A stretch of DNA of 64,000 nt from Oscillospiraceae bacterium (GTDB lineage Bacteria; Bacillota; Clostridia; Oscillospirales; CAG-272). Of the stretch, positions 42,390 through 51,575 are shown one piece after another. Each line of letters opens with the position of its first letter. The stretch's first letter is position 1. The position numbers and the translations under genes were made by a program. The notes beneath the pieces are model-generated. The model was given only the letters and a program-made list of their open reading frames with translations. It was not told the origin of the DNA and made no database searches. The DNA is taken from positions 58,956-122,955 of the forward strand of contig SVSH01000001.1 in the NCBI GenBank assembly GCA_015064395.1. Direction: 5' to 3'.

Positions 42390-42411
42390 CGGTGTCAAAT
42401 CTATGACACCG
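42390..42411 (-). terminator. Small hairpin between VanY-like and DHHW genes
   Basis: CGGTGTCA/TGACACCG, 8-bp stem with 6-base loop, no clear T-run. Partial terminator or processing hairpin; low certainty. Confidence 0.4.
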
Positions 42412-42423
42412 CCCCATCTGGCT

Positions 42424-43458
42424 TCAGGATACTTTCACGGTGACGATGAAGCCGCCTTCATTGTCGCCGGAGATGGTATAGTTGCCGTTTTCGGGGACGG
42501 GGACTTGAGTCTTATCGCCCGTAGCGGCTACGTAATAGATCTGGTAGCTGCTGCCGTCATCGGTGGTGACGTTGAGAGTGCGGTCTCCGAAGGTGTAGCT
42601 CTTGACGTAGGATACGTACTCCTCAAGACACAAATTGTTGGTCTTCATGATATAGGCGTGAACGTAGCCGACGTAACGGAAATAGTTGGTATAATCATCA
42701 ACGCCCGTCTGCGCGACCTTGTCGGCGGGATAACGGACGACGAAGCCGTACTTATAGCAGTTCTGATACAGCCAGGTGTACTTTTCGTTGGTCAAGGGAA
42801 GGGGCGTCGCACCCTTCTGTCCGCGCAGGGCACAGGAAAGTCCCGTATGGCTGTCGCTGTAGCCGGCGGGCGTGGTGCTTCCGCTGGCGGTCTGCTGTTC
42901 GGCGGTTCGGTGAGCGGAGGTCATAACGACCGAGGGGTCACCGAAGGCGGCCAGCAGCTTATCCATCTGACGGTAAGCCGTCTGCTCCATCCAAAGGGAA
43001 GTGCCGGACACCTGCATATATTGGCCATAGGTTTTCGCGGCCATCTGGCTGTCATACACGTTGACGAGATGGATCGAAGGGAAGGGGTAGACGTGCGTAC
43101 GGTTGACCAGAACCAGCTCGCCCTCATGAATGCGGCCGGCATCAAGGGTGATTGTATTCTGCTGGGTGGCGGGCGGATCATCGTCGGGGGTTTGGTCACC
43201 GGGCTGATCCCCCGGCTGATCTCCCGGGAGGGTATCGCCGGGCTGTTCACCGCCGGGCGTGTCGCCCTCGGGGGGCTTATTGCTATTTCCAAGCGAAGAG
43301 ATCGCCGTGATGGACAGCATAATTGCGAAGACGAGAAGCAGAAGCACGAAGGTGACGGCAATGGCCATCAGCGTTTGGTTCTGACGGCGGATGCGCTGGG
43401 TGCGGCGCGCGTCGGGACGGTCGCGGTGAGGCGTCTCGTCGTTGTAGTTGTAGTTCAT
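42424..43458 (-). CDS. VanY-like D-alanyl-D-alanine carboxypeptidase family protein, zinc site lost
   Basis: 344 residues: short basic cytoplasmic start, one membrane helix (LMAIAVTFVLLLLVFAIML), a proline/glycine/aspartate-rich linker (GDQPGDQPGDQTPDDDPP) and a C-terminal VanY-type domain. The fold is recognisable from MTSAHRTAEQQ, AGYSDSHTGLSCAL and NYFRYVGYVHAYIM. Active VanY proteins have SxHxxGxxxD and ExWH; here the aligned positions are S203 and A210, and Tyr in place of the last His, with the Glu also gone. So peptidase activity is doubtful and a peptidoglycan-binding role is possible (inference). ATG 43458 follows AAAGGAGATC. It lies about 100 bp after pnp. Confidence 0.82.
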   Translation of the reverse strand: MNYNYNDETPHRDRPDARRTQRIRRQNQTLMAIAVTFVLLLLVFAIMLSITAISSLGNSNKPPEGDTPGGEQPGDTLPGDQPGDQPGDQTPDDDPPATQQNTITLDAGRIHEGELVLVNRTHVYPFPSIHLVNVYDSQMAAKTYGQYMQVSGTSLWMEQTAYRQMDKLLAAFGDPSVVMTSAHRTAEQQTASGSTTPAGYSDSHTGLSCALRGQKGATPLPLTNEKYTWLYQNCYKYGFVVRYPADKVAQTGVDDYTNYFRYVGYVHAYIMKTNNLCLEEYVSYVKSYTFGDRTLNVTTDDGSSYQIYYVAATGDKTQVPVPENGNYTISGDNEGGFIVTVKVS

Positions 43459-43500
43459 AGTTTGTACGATCTCCTTTCATTCTATACGTGGAGAAAGGCA

Positions 43501-43546
43501 AAGGGAAGCCTTACATGGGCGAATATCGCCAAGAAGTCTTCCCCTT
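43501..43546 (-). terminator. Imperfect hairpin after pnp
   Basis: Outer arms AAGGGAAG..CTT/AAG..CTTCCCCTT with an inner perfect GGCGA/TCGCC. Transcribed leftward after the pnp stop; the T-rich flank is modest. Confidence 0.45.
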
Positions 43547-43559
43547 GTTTCATGTTTGA

Positions 43560-45704
43560 TTACTGAGCGTCCTTGATGGAGAAGTCCATTCTGCCCTTCT
43601 TGTCAAGGCCCATATACTTGACCTTGACGGAGGAGCCAACGTCGATGCCGGCGTCGGTCACCTTATTGATGCGGCGGTTGGTGATCTTGGAGATGTGGAC
43701 CATGCCCTCCTTGCCGGGAGCATACTCAACGAAGCAGCCTACGTCCTCGTTGGGCTTATCCTTGCTGGCCAGGATCTTAACGACGGTTGCGTCGTAGACA
43801 GCGCCAACCTCAGGCTCAAAGACGATGGCGTCGATGGCAGCCTTAGCAGCGATTGCCTGGTCACCGTTAACAGCGGCGATGCGGATGGTACCGTCATCCT
43901 CGATGTCGATCTTAGCACCAGTGTCAGCAACGATCTTCTGGATGACCGAGCCGCCCTTACCGATGACCTCGCGGATCTTATCGGGATTGATGTGCATGGT
44001 GGTCATCTTGGGTGCGTATCTAGAGACCTCAGCTCTGGGAGCCTCGATCGCCTTCAGGATCACTTCATCGATGATATAGTCACGGCCGGCGTGGGTCTGC
44101 TCCAGCGCCTGCTTGATGATCTCGGGGGTAAGACCGTCGATCTTGAGGTCCATCTGAATGGAGGTGATACCCTTATGAGTACCGGCAACCTTGAAGTCCA
44201 TGTCGCCGTAGAAGTCCTCAAGACCCTGAATGTCGATCATGGTATCCCAAGAGCCGTCTTCAGCGGTGATCAGACCGCAGGAGATACCGGCAACGGGAGC
44301 CTTGATCGGAACACCGGCATCCATGAGTGCCAGGGTAGAACCGCAAACGGAGCCCTGGGAGGTCGAACCGTTGGAGGAAACGACGTCGGATACCAGGCGG
44401 ATAGCGTAGGGGAATTCCTCGGTAGAGGGAAGTACGGGAACGAGCGAGCGCTCTGCCAGTGCACCGTGACCGATCTCGCGGCGGCCGGGGCTACGGGTGG
44501 GCTTAGCCTCACCGGTGGAGTAGCCGGGCATGTTGTAGTGGTGCATATATCTCTTCTCGGTCTCGTTGTCGATACCGTCGAGCATCTGTGCTTCATCCAG
44601 CGTACCCAAAGTAGCAATGGTCAGAACCTGCGTCTGGCCTCTGGTGAACAGACCCGAGCCGTGGGTGCGGGGCAGAAGGCCTACTTCAGCGGTCAGAGGA
44701 CGGATCTGGTTCATGGCACGGCCGTCGACACGCTTCTTGTCGACCAGCAGCCAGCGGCGAACGATCTTCTTCTGCAGCTTGTAGATCAGCTCCTCCATGA
44801 TGTCGCCGATCTCGGGGTATTCTTCACCGAACTTCTCGACGATCGCATCCATGATGGGAACCATCTTGGCATCGCGAACCGTCTTGTCGTCGGTGTCGAG
44901 AGCTTCCATAATGTCGTTCTCAAAGGCGGCGAAGACCTTGTCGAACATATCGTGGTCCAAATCGCAAGAGGGATATGCGAACTTTTCCTTGCCGATCTCG
45001 TCAACGATGGCATTGATGAACTCGAGAACGCCCTGGTTCTCCTTGTGAGCCAGCATGATGGCCTCGTACATGACGTCATCGGGAACCTCGTTAGCCCCCG
45101 CCTCGATCATAACGACCTTCTTGGTGGAGGAAGCAACGGTCAATTCCAGATCGGAGACCTTGCGCTCAGCCTCGGTGGGGTTGACGATCAGCTTGCCATC
45201 GACAAGACCAATGTGAACACCCGAGATGGGGCCGTTCCACGGAATGTCGGAGATGGCAAGAGCAGCAGAAGCACCGATCATAGCGGCAACCTCAGGCTCG
45301 CAGTCGTGGTCAACGGACATGACGGTCAGCGTAAGAGCGACGTCGTTGCGCAGATCCTTGGGGAACAGGGGACGGATGGGGCGGTCGATGACACGGGAGG
45401 TCAGGACAGCCTTCTCAGAGGGCTTACCCTCTCTCTTGAGATAACCGCCGGGGATCTTACCGGCAGCGTACATTCTTTCCTCAAAGTCGACCGACAGGGG
45501 CAGGAAATCGATGCCGTCGCGGGGCTTTGCAGATGCGGTAGCGCAGCACAGAACGACGGTGTCACCGTAGCGGACCATGATCGAACCGTTTGCAAGACCG
45601 GCAACCTTACCCGTTTCCAGCACCAGGGGACGGCCCGCCAGCGTGTAGCGGAATACCTTGTGGCTCTTGAACTCCATCTTGGAGCTTGTGATAGTAGTAG
45701 ACAT
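43560..45704 (-). CDS. pnp: Polyribonucleotide nucleotidyltransferase (PNPase)
   Basis: Phosphorolytic 3'-5' exoribonuclease of the RNA degradosome, trimeric. 714 residues. Two RNase PH domains (N-terminal GRPLVLETGKVAGLANGS; second core KRVDGRAMNQIRPL and RTHGSGLFTRGQTQ), followed by a KH domain (KIREVIGKGGSVIQKI) and an S1 domain (GCFVEYAPGKEGMVHISKIT). ATG 45704 follows CGGAGGTAAAAA. It lies directly after rpsO, the conserved bacterial order, with an intercistronic stem-loop in the 194-bp gap. Confidence 0.98.
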   Translation of the reverse strand: MSTTITSSKMEFKSHKVFRYTLAGRPLVLETGKVAGLANGSIMVRYGDTVVLCCATASAKPRDGIDFLPLSVDFEERMYAAGKIPGGYLKREGKPSEKAVLTSRVIDRPIRPLFPKDLRNDVALTLTVMSVDHDCEPEVAAMIGASAALAISDIPWNGPISGVHIGLVDGKLIVNPTEAERKVSDLELTVASSTKKVVMIEAGANEVPDDVMYEAIMLAHKENQGVLEFINAIVDEIGKEKFAYPSCDLDHDMFDKVFAAFENDIMEALDTDDKTVRDAKMVPIMDAIVEKFGEEYPEIGDIMEELIYKLQKKIVRRWLLVDKKRVDGRAMNQIRPLTAEVGLLPRTHGSGLFTRGQTQVLTIATLGTLDEAQMLDGIDNETEKRYMHHYNMPGYSTGEAKPTRSPGRREIGHGALAERSLVPVLPSTEEFPYAIRLVSDVVSSNGSTSQGSVCGSTLALMDAGVPIKAPVAGISCGLITAEDGSWDTMIDIQGLEDFYGDMDFKVAGTHKGITSIQMDLKIDGLTPEIIKQALEQTHAGRDYIIDEVILKAIEAPRAEVSRYAPKMTTMHINPDKIREVIGKGGSVIQKIVADTGAKIDIEDDGTIRIAAVNGDQAIAAKAAIDAIVFEPEVGAVYDATVVKILASKDKPNEDVGCFVEYAPGKEGMVHISKITNRRINKVTDAGIDVGSSVKVKYMGLDKKGRMDFSIKDAQ

Positions 45705-45842
45705 TTTTTACCTCCGTAAATTTGTTTTATTTTTTACGAGGCACATCACTTTGGTTTAGCAATTATCTTAACGTCTGTCGCACAGGCGCTAAAATAATGG
45801 CTAATCCGTCGCGATATGCTCTCGTTTGTGCCAAAATAACGA

Positions 45843-45893
45843 CACGGAGTGAAGATAGTACGCAAATTGCTCTACGCTATCTCCACTCCGCTG
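45843..45893 (-). promoter_or_regulatory. Intercistronic stem-loop between rpsO and pnp
   Basis: Arms CGGAGTGaAGATAG (45845-45858) and CTATCTcCACTCCG (45877-45890), with one mismatch and an 18-base loop, form a long hairpin in the rpsO-pnp RNA. In E. coli a stem-loop at the same place is cut by RNase III and controls pnp; a similar role is inferred. It could also act as a partial terminator. Confidence 0.6.
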
Positions 45894-45898
45894 TGCAA

Positions 45899-46168
45899 TT
45901 ACTTTCTCAGATTCAGCTTCGCAACGATCGCACGGTAGCGCTCGATGTCAACCTTCTGCAGGTAGCCCAGAAGATTTCTTCTGTGACCGACCATCTTCTG
46001 CAGACCTCTGCGGCTGTGGAAATCCTTGGGATTTGCCTTCAGGTGCTCGGTCAGGTCAGCGATTCTCTTGGTCAGAATTGCGATCTGAACCTCAGGGGAA
46101 CCGGTGTCGCCCTCGTGAGCAGCGTGAGCTGCGATGATGGACTGCTTTACTTCCTTCTGCATTGCCAT
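45899..46168 (-). CDS. rpsO: 30S ribosomal protein S15
   Basis: Primary rRNA-binding protein of the 30S platform; 89 residues, the exact family length. Signatures: [42 protein letters not shown] 46168 follows AAAGGTGAATATC; the frame extends seven codons upstream but the shorter form matches the family. Promoter and a 110-nt leader lie upstream; pnp follows. Confidence 0.98.
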   Translation of the reverse strand: MAMQKEVKQSIIAAHAAHEGDTGSPEVQIAILTKRIADLTEHLKANPKDFHSRRGLQKMVGHRRNLLGYLQKVDIERYRAIVAKLNLRK

Positions 46169-46281
46169 GATGATATTCACCTTTCTCATTTATTTTTTGA
46201 CAGCGGCTGACACAGCGATCGGTGGGTGAATGCACTGCTTAACGAGCAGTCCTATATCCGAAGACCGAGTCAACGCCATAC
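46169..46281 (-). promoter_or_regulatory. 5' leader of rpsO, structured
   Basis: About 110 nt between the predicted start and S15. It contains the hairpin ACTGCT/AGCAGT (46229-46245 region) and other short complementary runs. S15 commonly represses its own translation through such leaders; whether this one binds S15 cannot be judged by eye. Confidence 0.3.
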
Positions 46282-46288
46282 ATAGGGG

Positions 46289-46317
46289 ATTATACCACAA
46301 AACTTTGCGTTTGTAAA
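46289..46317 (-). promoter_or_regulatory. Promoter of rpsO-pnp
   Basis: On the minus strand TTTACA (46312-46317) and TATAAT (46289-46294), 17-bp spacer, with GTGG before the -10. Confidence 0.82.
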
Positions 46318-46335
46318 TAGCTTTTCGAATATTTT

Positions 46336-46719
46336 TTAACTTTTTTGCCTTGTTTTTTCCTTGTTTAAGGATAAAAGACGGGGCAGACCGACGGCAATGA
46401 GGAAAAGACCGAACAATTTTGACCCCAGGCCCTCGGGAAGGAACAGTGCCGTGCGCGTGCCCAGATAAGCGGCCGGCAGTCCGGCGATCAAGATCAGGAT
46501 CACGGCAAGCAGATGGATGTGGCGTCGCTTAAGATGGACGATCATGGAGGCGGCAGAGGCAAACAGGAAAAACAAAAGGTTAAATCCCTGTGCCGAGAGC
46601 TGGGGCGTGTTGCGAAACAAAGTCAGATAAAGCACCAAAAGACCGCCGGACCCGATACCCATACCGGCCAGGGCCGCAAACAGAAAGGTGAATATAATAT
46701 CTATCCAAATCATAATCAA
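46336..46719 (-). CDS. TauE/SafE (TSUP) family half-size membrane protein, second of pair
   Basis: 127 residues, about four helices. The family glycine motif appears as GMGIGSGGLLVLYL near the start and the end has LGTRTALFLPEGLGSKLFGL. Ordinary TSUP proteins are about 250 residues with two such halves; here each half is a separate gene, joined by a 4-bp overlap with the upstream half. The pair likely assembles into one transporter for sulfonate, sulfite or another organic acid (inference). GGAG precedes the ATG by 6 bp. Confidence 0.85.
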   Translation of the reverse strand: MIMIWIDIIFTFLFAALAGMGIGSGGLLVLYLTLFRNTPQLSAQGFNLLFFLFASAASMIVHLKRRHIHLLAVILILIAGLPAAYLGTRTALFLPEGLGSKLFGLFLIAVGLPRLLSLNKEKTRQKS

Positions 46720-47147
46720 CTCCGAAGGATCATAAATATGCCCGAGATCAATACAAGAAGGGAAAACAAGGTGCGAACAAAGGGAAGCTTCAGCCGGTCA
46801 AGCAGCCACCCGCCCACAACACCGCCCAAAAGGGAGGGAAGGATCAAGGGAGAAAAGGCGCTAAGGCTCAATCTGCCGGCCGCGGCGTATTGCGTGGCTG
46901 AAAACAGGGAGAGCGGTAAGGTGACAGCAAGGGCGTTGGCAAAGACGTCGCGGCTGTCTGTCGGGTAATTCACTCGCCCCGGTATATGCGGAAATCGCTT
47001 TTTTGCATATCTCAGCAGATAAATGAGAACGATGCCGCCGCCTGCCCCCAAAAGCCCGTTGATAAAGCCGGTAAGAGCACCGATGACAAGAAAAAAAGCC
47101 ATGCTTAAAAGGGAATAACGATCTCGAGCAGCCCAAGACGTCGACAT
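46716..47147 (-). CDS. TauE/SafE (TSUP) family half-size membrane protein, first of pair
   Basis: 143 residues, about four helices. The characteristic glycine loop is ALTGFINGLLGAGGGIVLIY. The middle stretch SRDVFANALAVTLPLSLFSA and LLGGVVGGWLLDRLK are typical of TSUP N-terminal halves. ATG 47147 follows GGAGGTGTTGAT; the frame continues upstream without a site. It is translationally coupled with the second half at 46336. Confidence 0.88.
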   Translation of the reverse strand: MSTSWAARDRYSLLSMAFFLVIGALTGFINGLLGAGGGIVLIYLLRYAKKRFPHIPGRVNYPTDSRDVFANALAVTLPLSLFSATQYAAAGRLSLSAFSPLILPSLLGGVVGGWLLDRLKLPFVRTLFSLLVLISGIFMILRS

Positions 47148-47225
47148 ATCAACACCTCCTATGACAATTTGTGCGCATTTTTGCGCCCCAAGCATAAAAA
47201 AATCACAAAAATCCGATCACAGCTC

Positions 47226-47254
47226 TTGCAAATGCGAGCAAGAAATGGTATACT
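47226..47254 (+). promoter_or_regulatory. Promoter of ftsK
   Basis: TTGCAA (47226-47231) and TATACT (47249-47254), 17-bp spacer, giving a 5' leader of about 150 nt. Confidence 0.7.
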
Positions 47255-47413
47255 ATATAAAATAGGGATAACTATATGTTGTGTAATGCGCGGCTGACAA
47301 CACAGCCTTATTGTGGACGGTCGTAAGGGTTCTCATGACACGTCACAGAATTTTTTCAGTGGAAATTGATGGTGCTTGACACCGGGACATAAAAGATCGG
47401 AGGATGGGATAAA

Positions 47414-50400
47414 TTGAGCAAGAAAAACAAAAAAAGCTGGTTTGAGATGCTGTGCACGATGGATACGTCGGACACGTCGGAGCGCCGGTCATCCGGTAAG
47501 GGCGACCGCGTCCGCATGAGCAGCCGTGCCGCCGGCCCGTACGGACAGGATGAGGACATCCCGCCCTTTGATGCAACAACCCCCGAGCCCATCGGAGATC
47601 ATATTTTCGATGAAGTAGAGGGCAAGGGAGAAACCGGCAAGAAGAAAACGTCGACCACCTCGCGTAAATCGTCCGGTACGACCACCTCGTCGCGCAATAC
47701 GACCAATACCACCCGCCGCCCTGCCGGCACAGGTCGGGGCTCGTCGGCTGTCAACACGTCGAAAAAAAGCAGCTCCTCTCGCAAAAAGCAAGACGAAAAG
47801 GCACCGCCTGCGGACATTGCCTATCGGGCACAGCCCTACATCGTGCTGTTTCTTGGCGCGCTGTTGGCCATTATGCTGTTTTTGTCGCTGGTGATGAGCG
47901 AGGGCACGTTTGCCTTTACGACCGAAACCCACCCCTTCCGTTGGGTAGGGTACCACGTGGAAAGAATTCTGTTTGGCTTGATCGGATATGGAGCCTTTGT
48001 TCTGCCCCTTATGATGGTCTATCTTTCCATTTGCCGTATTCGTGGAGGCAAAACATACCGTGCGCAGGGGCGTGGTGCTTATGCGACGGTGATCGTCCTT
48101 TTGTTGCCGACCATCATCCATACTTGCATGGTGGGCGCGGCAAGTGCAGAGGGACAGCTTGATACGTTGAATTTGAAAGCCCTTTATGCCCTTGGCGCGG
48201 ACAAGCTGGGTGGCGGCGTTGTGCCGGGACTGCTCGGAACGCTGGCTCATCGCGGCATCGGTGTCGTAGCGACCTTGCTGATCGGCATCGTCGGCATGAT
48301 CGTTTTCACCATGCTGCTGCTTCGCCTCTCGCCCGCCAAGATCAAGCATATGTTGTGTGCCTGGACCGAGGCGCGTCAGGAGCGTCTTGACCGTGAGGCT
48401 TATGCCAAGGAGCAGGCAAAAAAGGCGCAGGAAAAGCAGGAAGCGGCTTTTTCCAAGTCTTCTGCTAAACGTCAAATGGTGGAGGATGAAGACGAAGACG
48501 ATCTTGTCCTCCCCGCCCGTGGCCGTACGGCTCGCCGTGAGCGTGACCTGGCCATGCGCGAGGCAGAGCGCTCCGACCGTCGGGAGCATCCGGTGGATCA
48601 GCCCTCTCGCCGCCGTGCGCAAGCACAAGATGCGGAGGAGGAGAGCCAGCTTTACCTGGATCCCACCAGCGCCCTTTTGTCCCAAAACAGCAGACGCAAG
48701 AAAAAGCAGCAAGAGCCGGTGGCAGATCCTGACACCGTGTTCCCAGACGAGACTCCCGTTGTGAGCGAGCCGCTGGAATTTGTCAGCGAGCTCTCGCGTG
48801 AGGAGATCGACGAGATGGAGCGTATTTTTGCGCAAAAGAACAATTCGATCGCTTCAACGCTTCCCCCCGAATACGAGTCGGAGGAAGTGTCAGAGCCTAT
48901 GATCTCCTATCCCGACCGCGCCGAGATCGTGCTCTCGGATGACTCCCCCTTGCCGGTTGAGCCTGCCGATGTCGAGCAGGCACTGGAGGAAACGCAGGAT
49001 TATCAGGGAGGATTTGATTATTCCATGTCCTCACAGGAGGACGAGGGCGGTGAGACGGTCGAGACCGTCGGTGGCGTCGAAATTCGCGTGGAGCGGCTGT
49101 CCCGGGAGGAACGCGAGCGCGGCGAGAAGATCGCCGAGCCGGACGATGAGCCGGAATATCAGCCTCGCCCCTACACCTATCCCAAGGTAGAATTGCTCAA
49201 CGAGCCTAAGCCTCATAATGCCCTGAAGGATCAGGAGATCCGTGCCAAGATGCAAAAGCTCAATGCCACACTGACCAATTTCAAGGTGCGCGTTGACGGC
49301 ATTTCCTACGTCTGCGGCCCTGCCGTTACCCGCTACGAGGTGCGTCCCGCACCCGGTGTTCGTGTTCGCTCGATCGCCAACCTGGCGGATGATATCGCCA
49401 TGAGCCTGGCCGCCAAGAGCATTCGTATCGAGGCTCCCATCCCGGGCAAGGAGGCCGTGGGTATCGAGGTTCCCAACACCACTCGCGAGACTGTTTTCTT
49501 GCGCCGCCTGATCGATTCGGACGACTTCCGCAACCGCCCCAGCAAGCTGACGGCATGCCTTGGCGAGGACGTTGCGGGCAATCCCATTTTGTTTGATATT
49601 GTCAAGATGCCTCACCTGTTGGTGGCAGGTACGACGGGCTCGGGTAAGTCGGTGTGTATCAACGATTTCATTATGAGCCTGGTCTACAAGTCCACCCCGC
49701 AGGAGGTTAAGATCATTTTGATCGACCCCAAGCAGGTCGAGTTTACCGTCTACAAGGATCTGCCTCACCTGATGGCTCCCATCGTGTGCGACCCCAAGCG
49801 AGCGGCGGCGGTTTTGAACCTTGCCGTCCTGGAAATGGAAAAGCGCTTCCAGGCCATCCGTGACGTGCAGGCGCGTAACATTGAGGGTTATAATGCTGCA
49901 ACGGCCAACGATCGCTACGAGCATCCCTATATGCCGCATATCGTCATCATCATCGACGAGCTGGCAGATTTGATGATGCAGGCCAAGGACGAAGTCGAGA
50001 ATTCGATCGTTCGTCTGGCGCAAAAGGCAAGAGCGGCCGGTATGCACCTGATCATCGGTACCCAGCGTCCCTCCGTTGACGTTATCACCGGTCTGATCAA
50101 GGCCAACGTCCCCTCGCGTATTGCTTGTACCGTCGTGTCGCAGGTCGACTCGCGTACCATTCTGGATATGGCGGGTGCAGAGAAGCTGCTTGGTATGGGT
50201 GATATGCTGTACGCGCCCGTCGGCAGTCCCAAGCCCTTGCGTGTGCAGGGTGCCTTCGTCAGCGATGGCGAGGTCGAGCGTATCGTCGAATTTATCAAGC
50301 GTAACAACGATCCTGTCCGCTACGATCAGGAATTCCTGGACAACATCGACCGCGAGGCGGCCATGATCGGCACCAAGCGTCAGCCCGGCACCATGGACGA

Positions 50401-50653
50401 CGAGGACGACGGCGAGAGCCCCGACGGCATGGATCCCAAATTCTACGAGGCCTTGCGCATTGCGCTGGATAACAAGCGCATCTCCACCTCGCTCCTTCAG
50501 CGTATGCTGTCCATCGGCTATGGACGCGCGGCAAAGATCATCGATCAGATGGAGCGCATGGGCTTTGTCGGTCCCGCTGTGGGCAACAAGCCGCGTGAGA
50601 TCCGCATCACCGAGCAGGGCTATGCCGAGCTGATGATGAACAAGGATCAGTAA
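47414..50653 (+). CDS. ftsK: DNA translocase FtsK/SpoIIIE
   Basis: Hexameric DNA pump that clears chromosomes from the division or sporulation septum. 1079 residues: basic, Ser/Thr-rich cytoplasmic start; four membrane helices at about 145-320; a long acidic linker (about 350-600); the RecA-like motor with Walker A VAGTTGSGKSV and Walker B IVIIIDELADLMMQ; and a C-terminal gamma DNA-reading domain (ISTSLLQRMLSIGYGRAAKI). Start codon is TTG 47414 with GGAGG 10 bp upstream; no ATG fits. Single-gene unit with its own promoter and terminator. Confidence 0.97.
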   Translation: MSKKNKKSWFEMLCTMDTSDTSERRSSGKGDRVRMSSRAAGPYGQDEDIPPFDATTPEPIGDHIFDEVEGKGETGKKKTSTTSRKSSGTTTSSRNTTNTTRRPAGTGRGSSAVNTSKKSSSSRKKQDEKAPPADIAYRAQPYIVLFLGALLAIMLFLSLVMSEGTFAFTTETHPFRWVGYHVERILFGLIGYGAFVLPLMMVYLSICRIRGGKTYRAQGRGAYATVIVLLLPTIIHTCMVGAASAEGQLDTLNLKALYALGADKLGGGVVPGLLGTLAHRGIGVVATLLIGIVGMIVFTMLLLRLSPAKIKHMLCAWTEARQERLDREAYAKEQAKKAQEKQEAAFSKSSAKRQMVEDEDEDDLVLPARGRTARRERDLAMREAERSDRREHPVDQPSRRRAQAQDAEEESQLYLDPTSALLSQNSRRKKKQQEPVADPDTVFPDETPVVSEPLEFVSELSREEIDEMERIFAQKNNSIASTLPPEYESEEVSEPMISYPDRAEIVLSDDSPLPVEPADVEQALEETQDYQGGFDYSMSSQEDEGGETVETVGGVEIRVERLSREERERGEKIAEPDDEPEYQPRPYTYPKVELLNEPKPHNALKDQEIRAKMQKLNATLTNFKVRVDGISYVCGPAVTRYEVRPAPGVRVRSIANLADDIAMSLAAKSIRIEAPIPGKEAVGIEVPNTTRETVFLRRLIDSDDFRNRPSKLTACLGEDVAGNPILFDIVKMPHLLVAGTTGSGKSVCINDFIMSLVYKSTPQEVKIILIDPKQVEFTVYKDLPHLMAPIVCDPKRAAAVLNLAVLEMEKRFQAIRDVQARNIEGYNAATANDRYEHPYMPHIVIIIDELADLMMQAKDEVENSIVRLAQKARAAGMHLIIGTQRPSVDVITGLIKANVPSRIACTVVSQVDSRTILDMAGAEKLLGMGDMLYAPVGSPKPLRVQGAFVSDGEVERIVEFIKRNNDPVRYDQEFLDNIDREAAMIGTKRQPGTMDDEDDGESPDGMDPKFYEALRIALDNKRISTSLLQRMLSIGYGRAAKIIDQMERMGFVGPAVGNKPREIRITEQGYAELMMNKDQ

Positions 50654-50667
50654 GAATACAACAAAAG

Positions 50668-50699
50668 AGGAAGCCTTCTTGCGAGGGCTTCCTTTTTTT
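50668..50699. terminator. Terminator between ftsK and the convergent mscS-type gene
   Basis: AGGAAGCC/GGCTTCCT stem with inner pairing and a T7 run on the plus strand; A-rich on the other side. Confidence 0.88.
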
Positions 50700-50712
50700 G
50701 TCTTATGCAAAA

Positions 50713-51522
50713 TTATTTGTTGTCGATCATATGAACGTCGAGCTGAGGGAAGGGGACTTCCAAGCCGTTTTCGGTAAAGGCCTCAAGCACACGCTCGTTG
50801 AGATCAAAGTAGGTGTCCCAGTAATCTGCCTGGTTGACCCAGACGCGGGTGACAAAGTTGAGTGAGCTTGCTCCGTGCTCGGTCAGGCGGATGGTCACGC
50901 CCTTATCCATGAGAATGTTGGGCTGCGTCTCGACAACGCCCATGATGACGTCCTTGACCTTCTGAATGGAAGAACCGTAAGCGACAGAGAAGACAAAGTC
51001 AACGCGGCGCTCGGGGTTCTGGCTGTAGTTGGTGATGGTTGCCGAGGAGACGGTGGCGTTAGGAATGACGACGATCTTATTGTCGGGGGTCGTCAGGTGA
51101 GTGTTGGTGATGGTGATGTCCTTAACGACACCTGTCGTGCCACCGATGTCAACGAAGTCACCCTCCTCAAAGGGCTTGGTAGCGACGAGGATCAGACCGC
51201 CCGCAAAGTTGGACAGCGAATTCTGCAGAGCAAGAGAAGCGGCCAAAGAGAAAGCGGTGAGAATGGCAACGAGGCTAGTGGTAGGAACGCCCAGCAGTGT
51301 CAGAAGCGCGATCAGATAGATCAGATAGAGTGCGATCTTGACGACCATGGTGACAAAGCCGCCTGCGACCGACGAAACCTTGGGGGAACGCTTGAGCGCT
51401 CTGCCGACGATGGCGGCAAGAATTTTGATGACGATCCAGCCAAGGATCAGGACGGCTAAAAACGTAATGATCTGAGTGTCGTGAGCAAAGTAGAACTCTT
51501 TGATTCTTTCCCAGAATTGCAT
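50713..51522 (-). CDS. MscS family mechanosensitive ion channel
   Basis: Small-conductance osmotic release valve, 269 residues. Three N-terminal helices, the pore helix with the glycine/alanine-rich ILTAFSLAASLALQNSLSNF, and the beta domain GGLILVATKPFEEGDFVDIG, NTHLTTPDNKIVVIPN. Length and layout match MscS of E. coli (286). ATG 51522 follows AAGGAGGGTCCCTT; an upstream in-frame ATG lacks a site. The promoter lies at 51576-51604. Monocistronic, converging on ftsK's terminator. Confidence 0.95.
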   Translation of the reverse strand: MQFWERIKEFYFAHDTQIITFLAVLILGWIVIKILAAIVGRALKRSPKVSSVAGGFVTMVVKIALYLIYLIALLTLLGVPTTSLVAILTAFSLAASLALQNSLSNFAGGLILVATKPFEEGDFVDIGGTTGVVKDITITNTHLTTPDNKIVVIPNATVSSATITNYSQNPERRVDFVFSVAYGSSIQKVKDVIMGVVETQPNILMDKGVTIRLTEHGASSLNFVTRVWVNQADYWDTYFDLNERVLEAFTENGLEVPFPQLDVHMIDNK

Positions 51523-51575
51523 AAGGGACCCTCCTTGAAGTTTATTGTGGCAAGCATATATTTGCTTCGAGGTAA

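Noticed and set aside
41890-43566. 558-codon plus-strand frame opposite the DHHW and VanY-like genes
   Set aside because: Spans two genes on the other strand and has no domain or ribosome binding site.
43695-45719. 674-codon plus-strand frame opposite pnp
   Set aside because: Shadow of pnp, which is certain.
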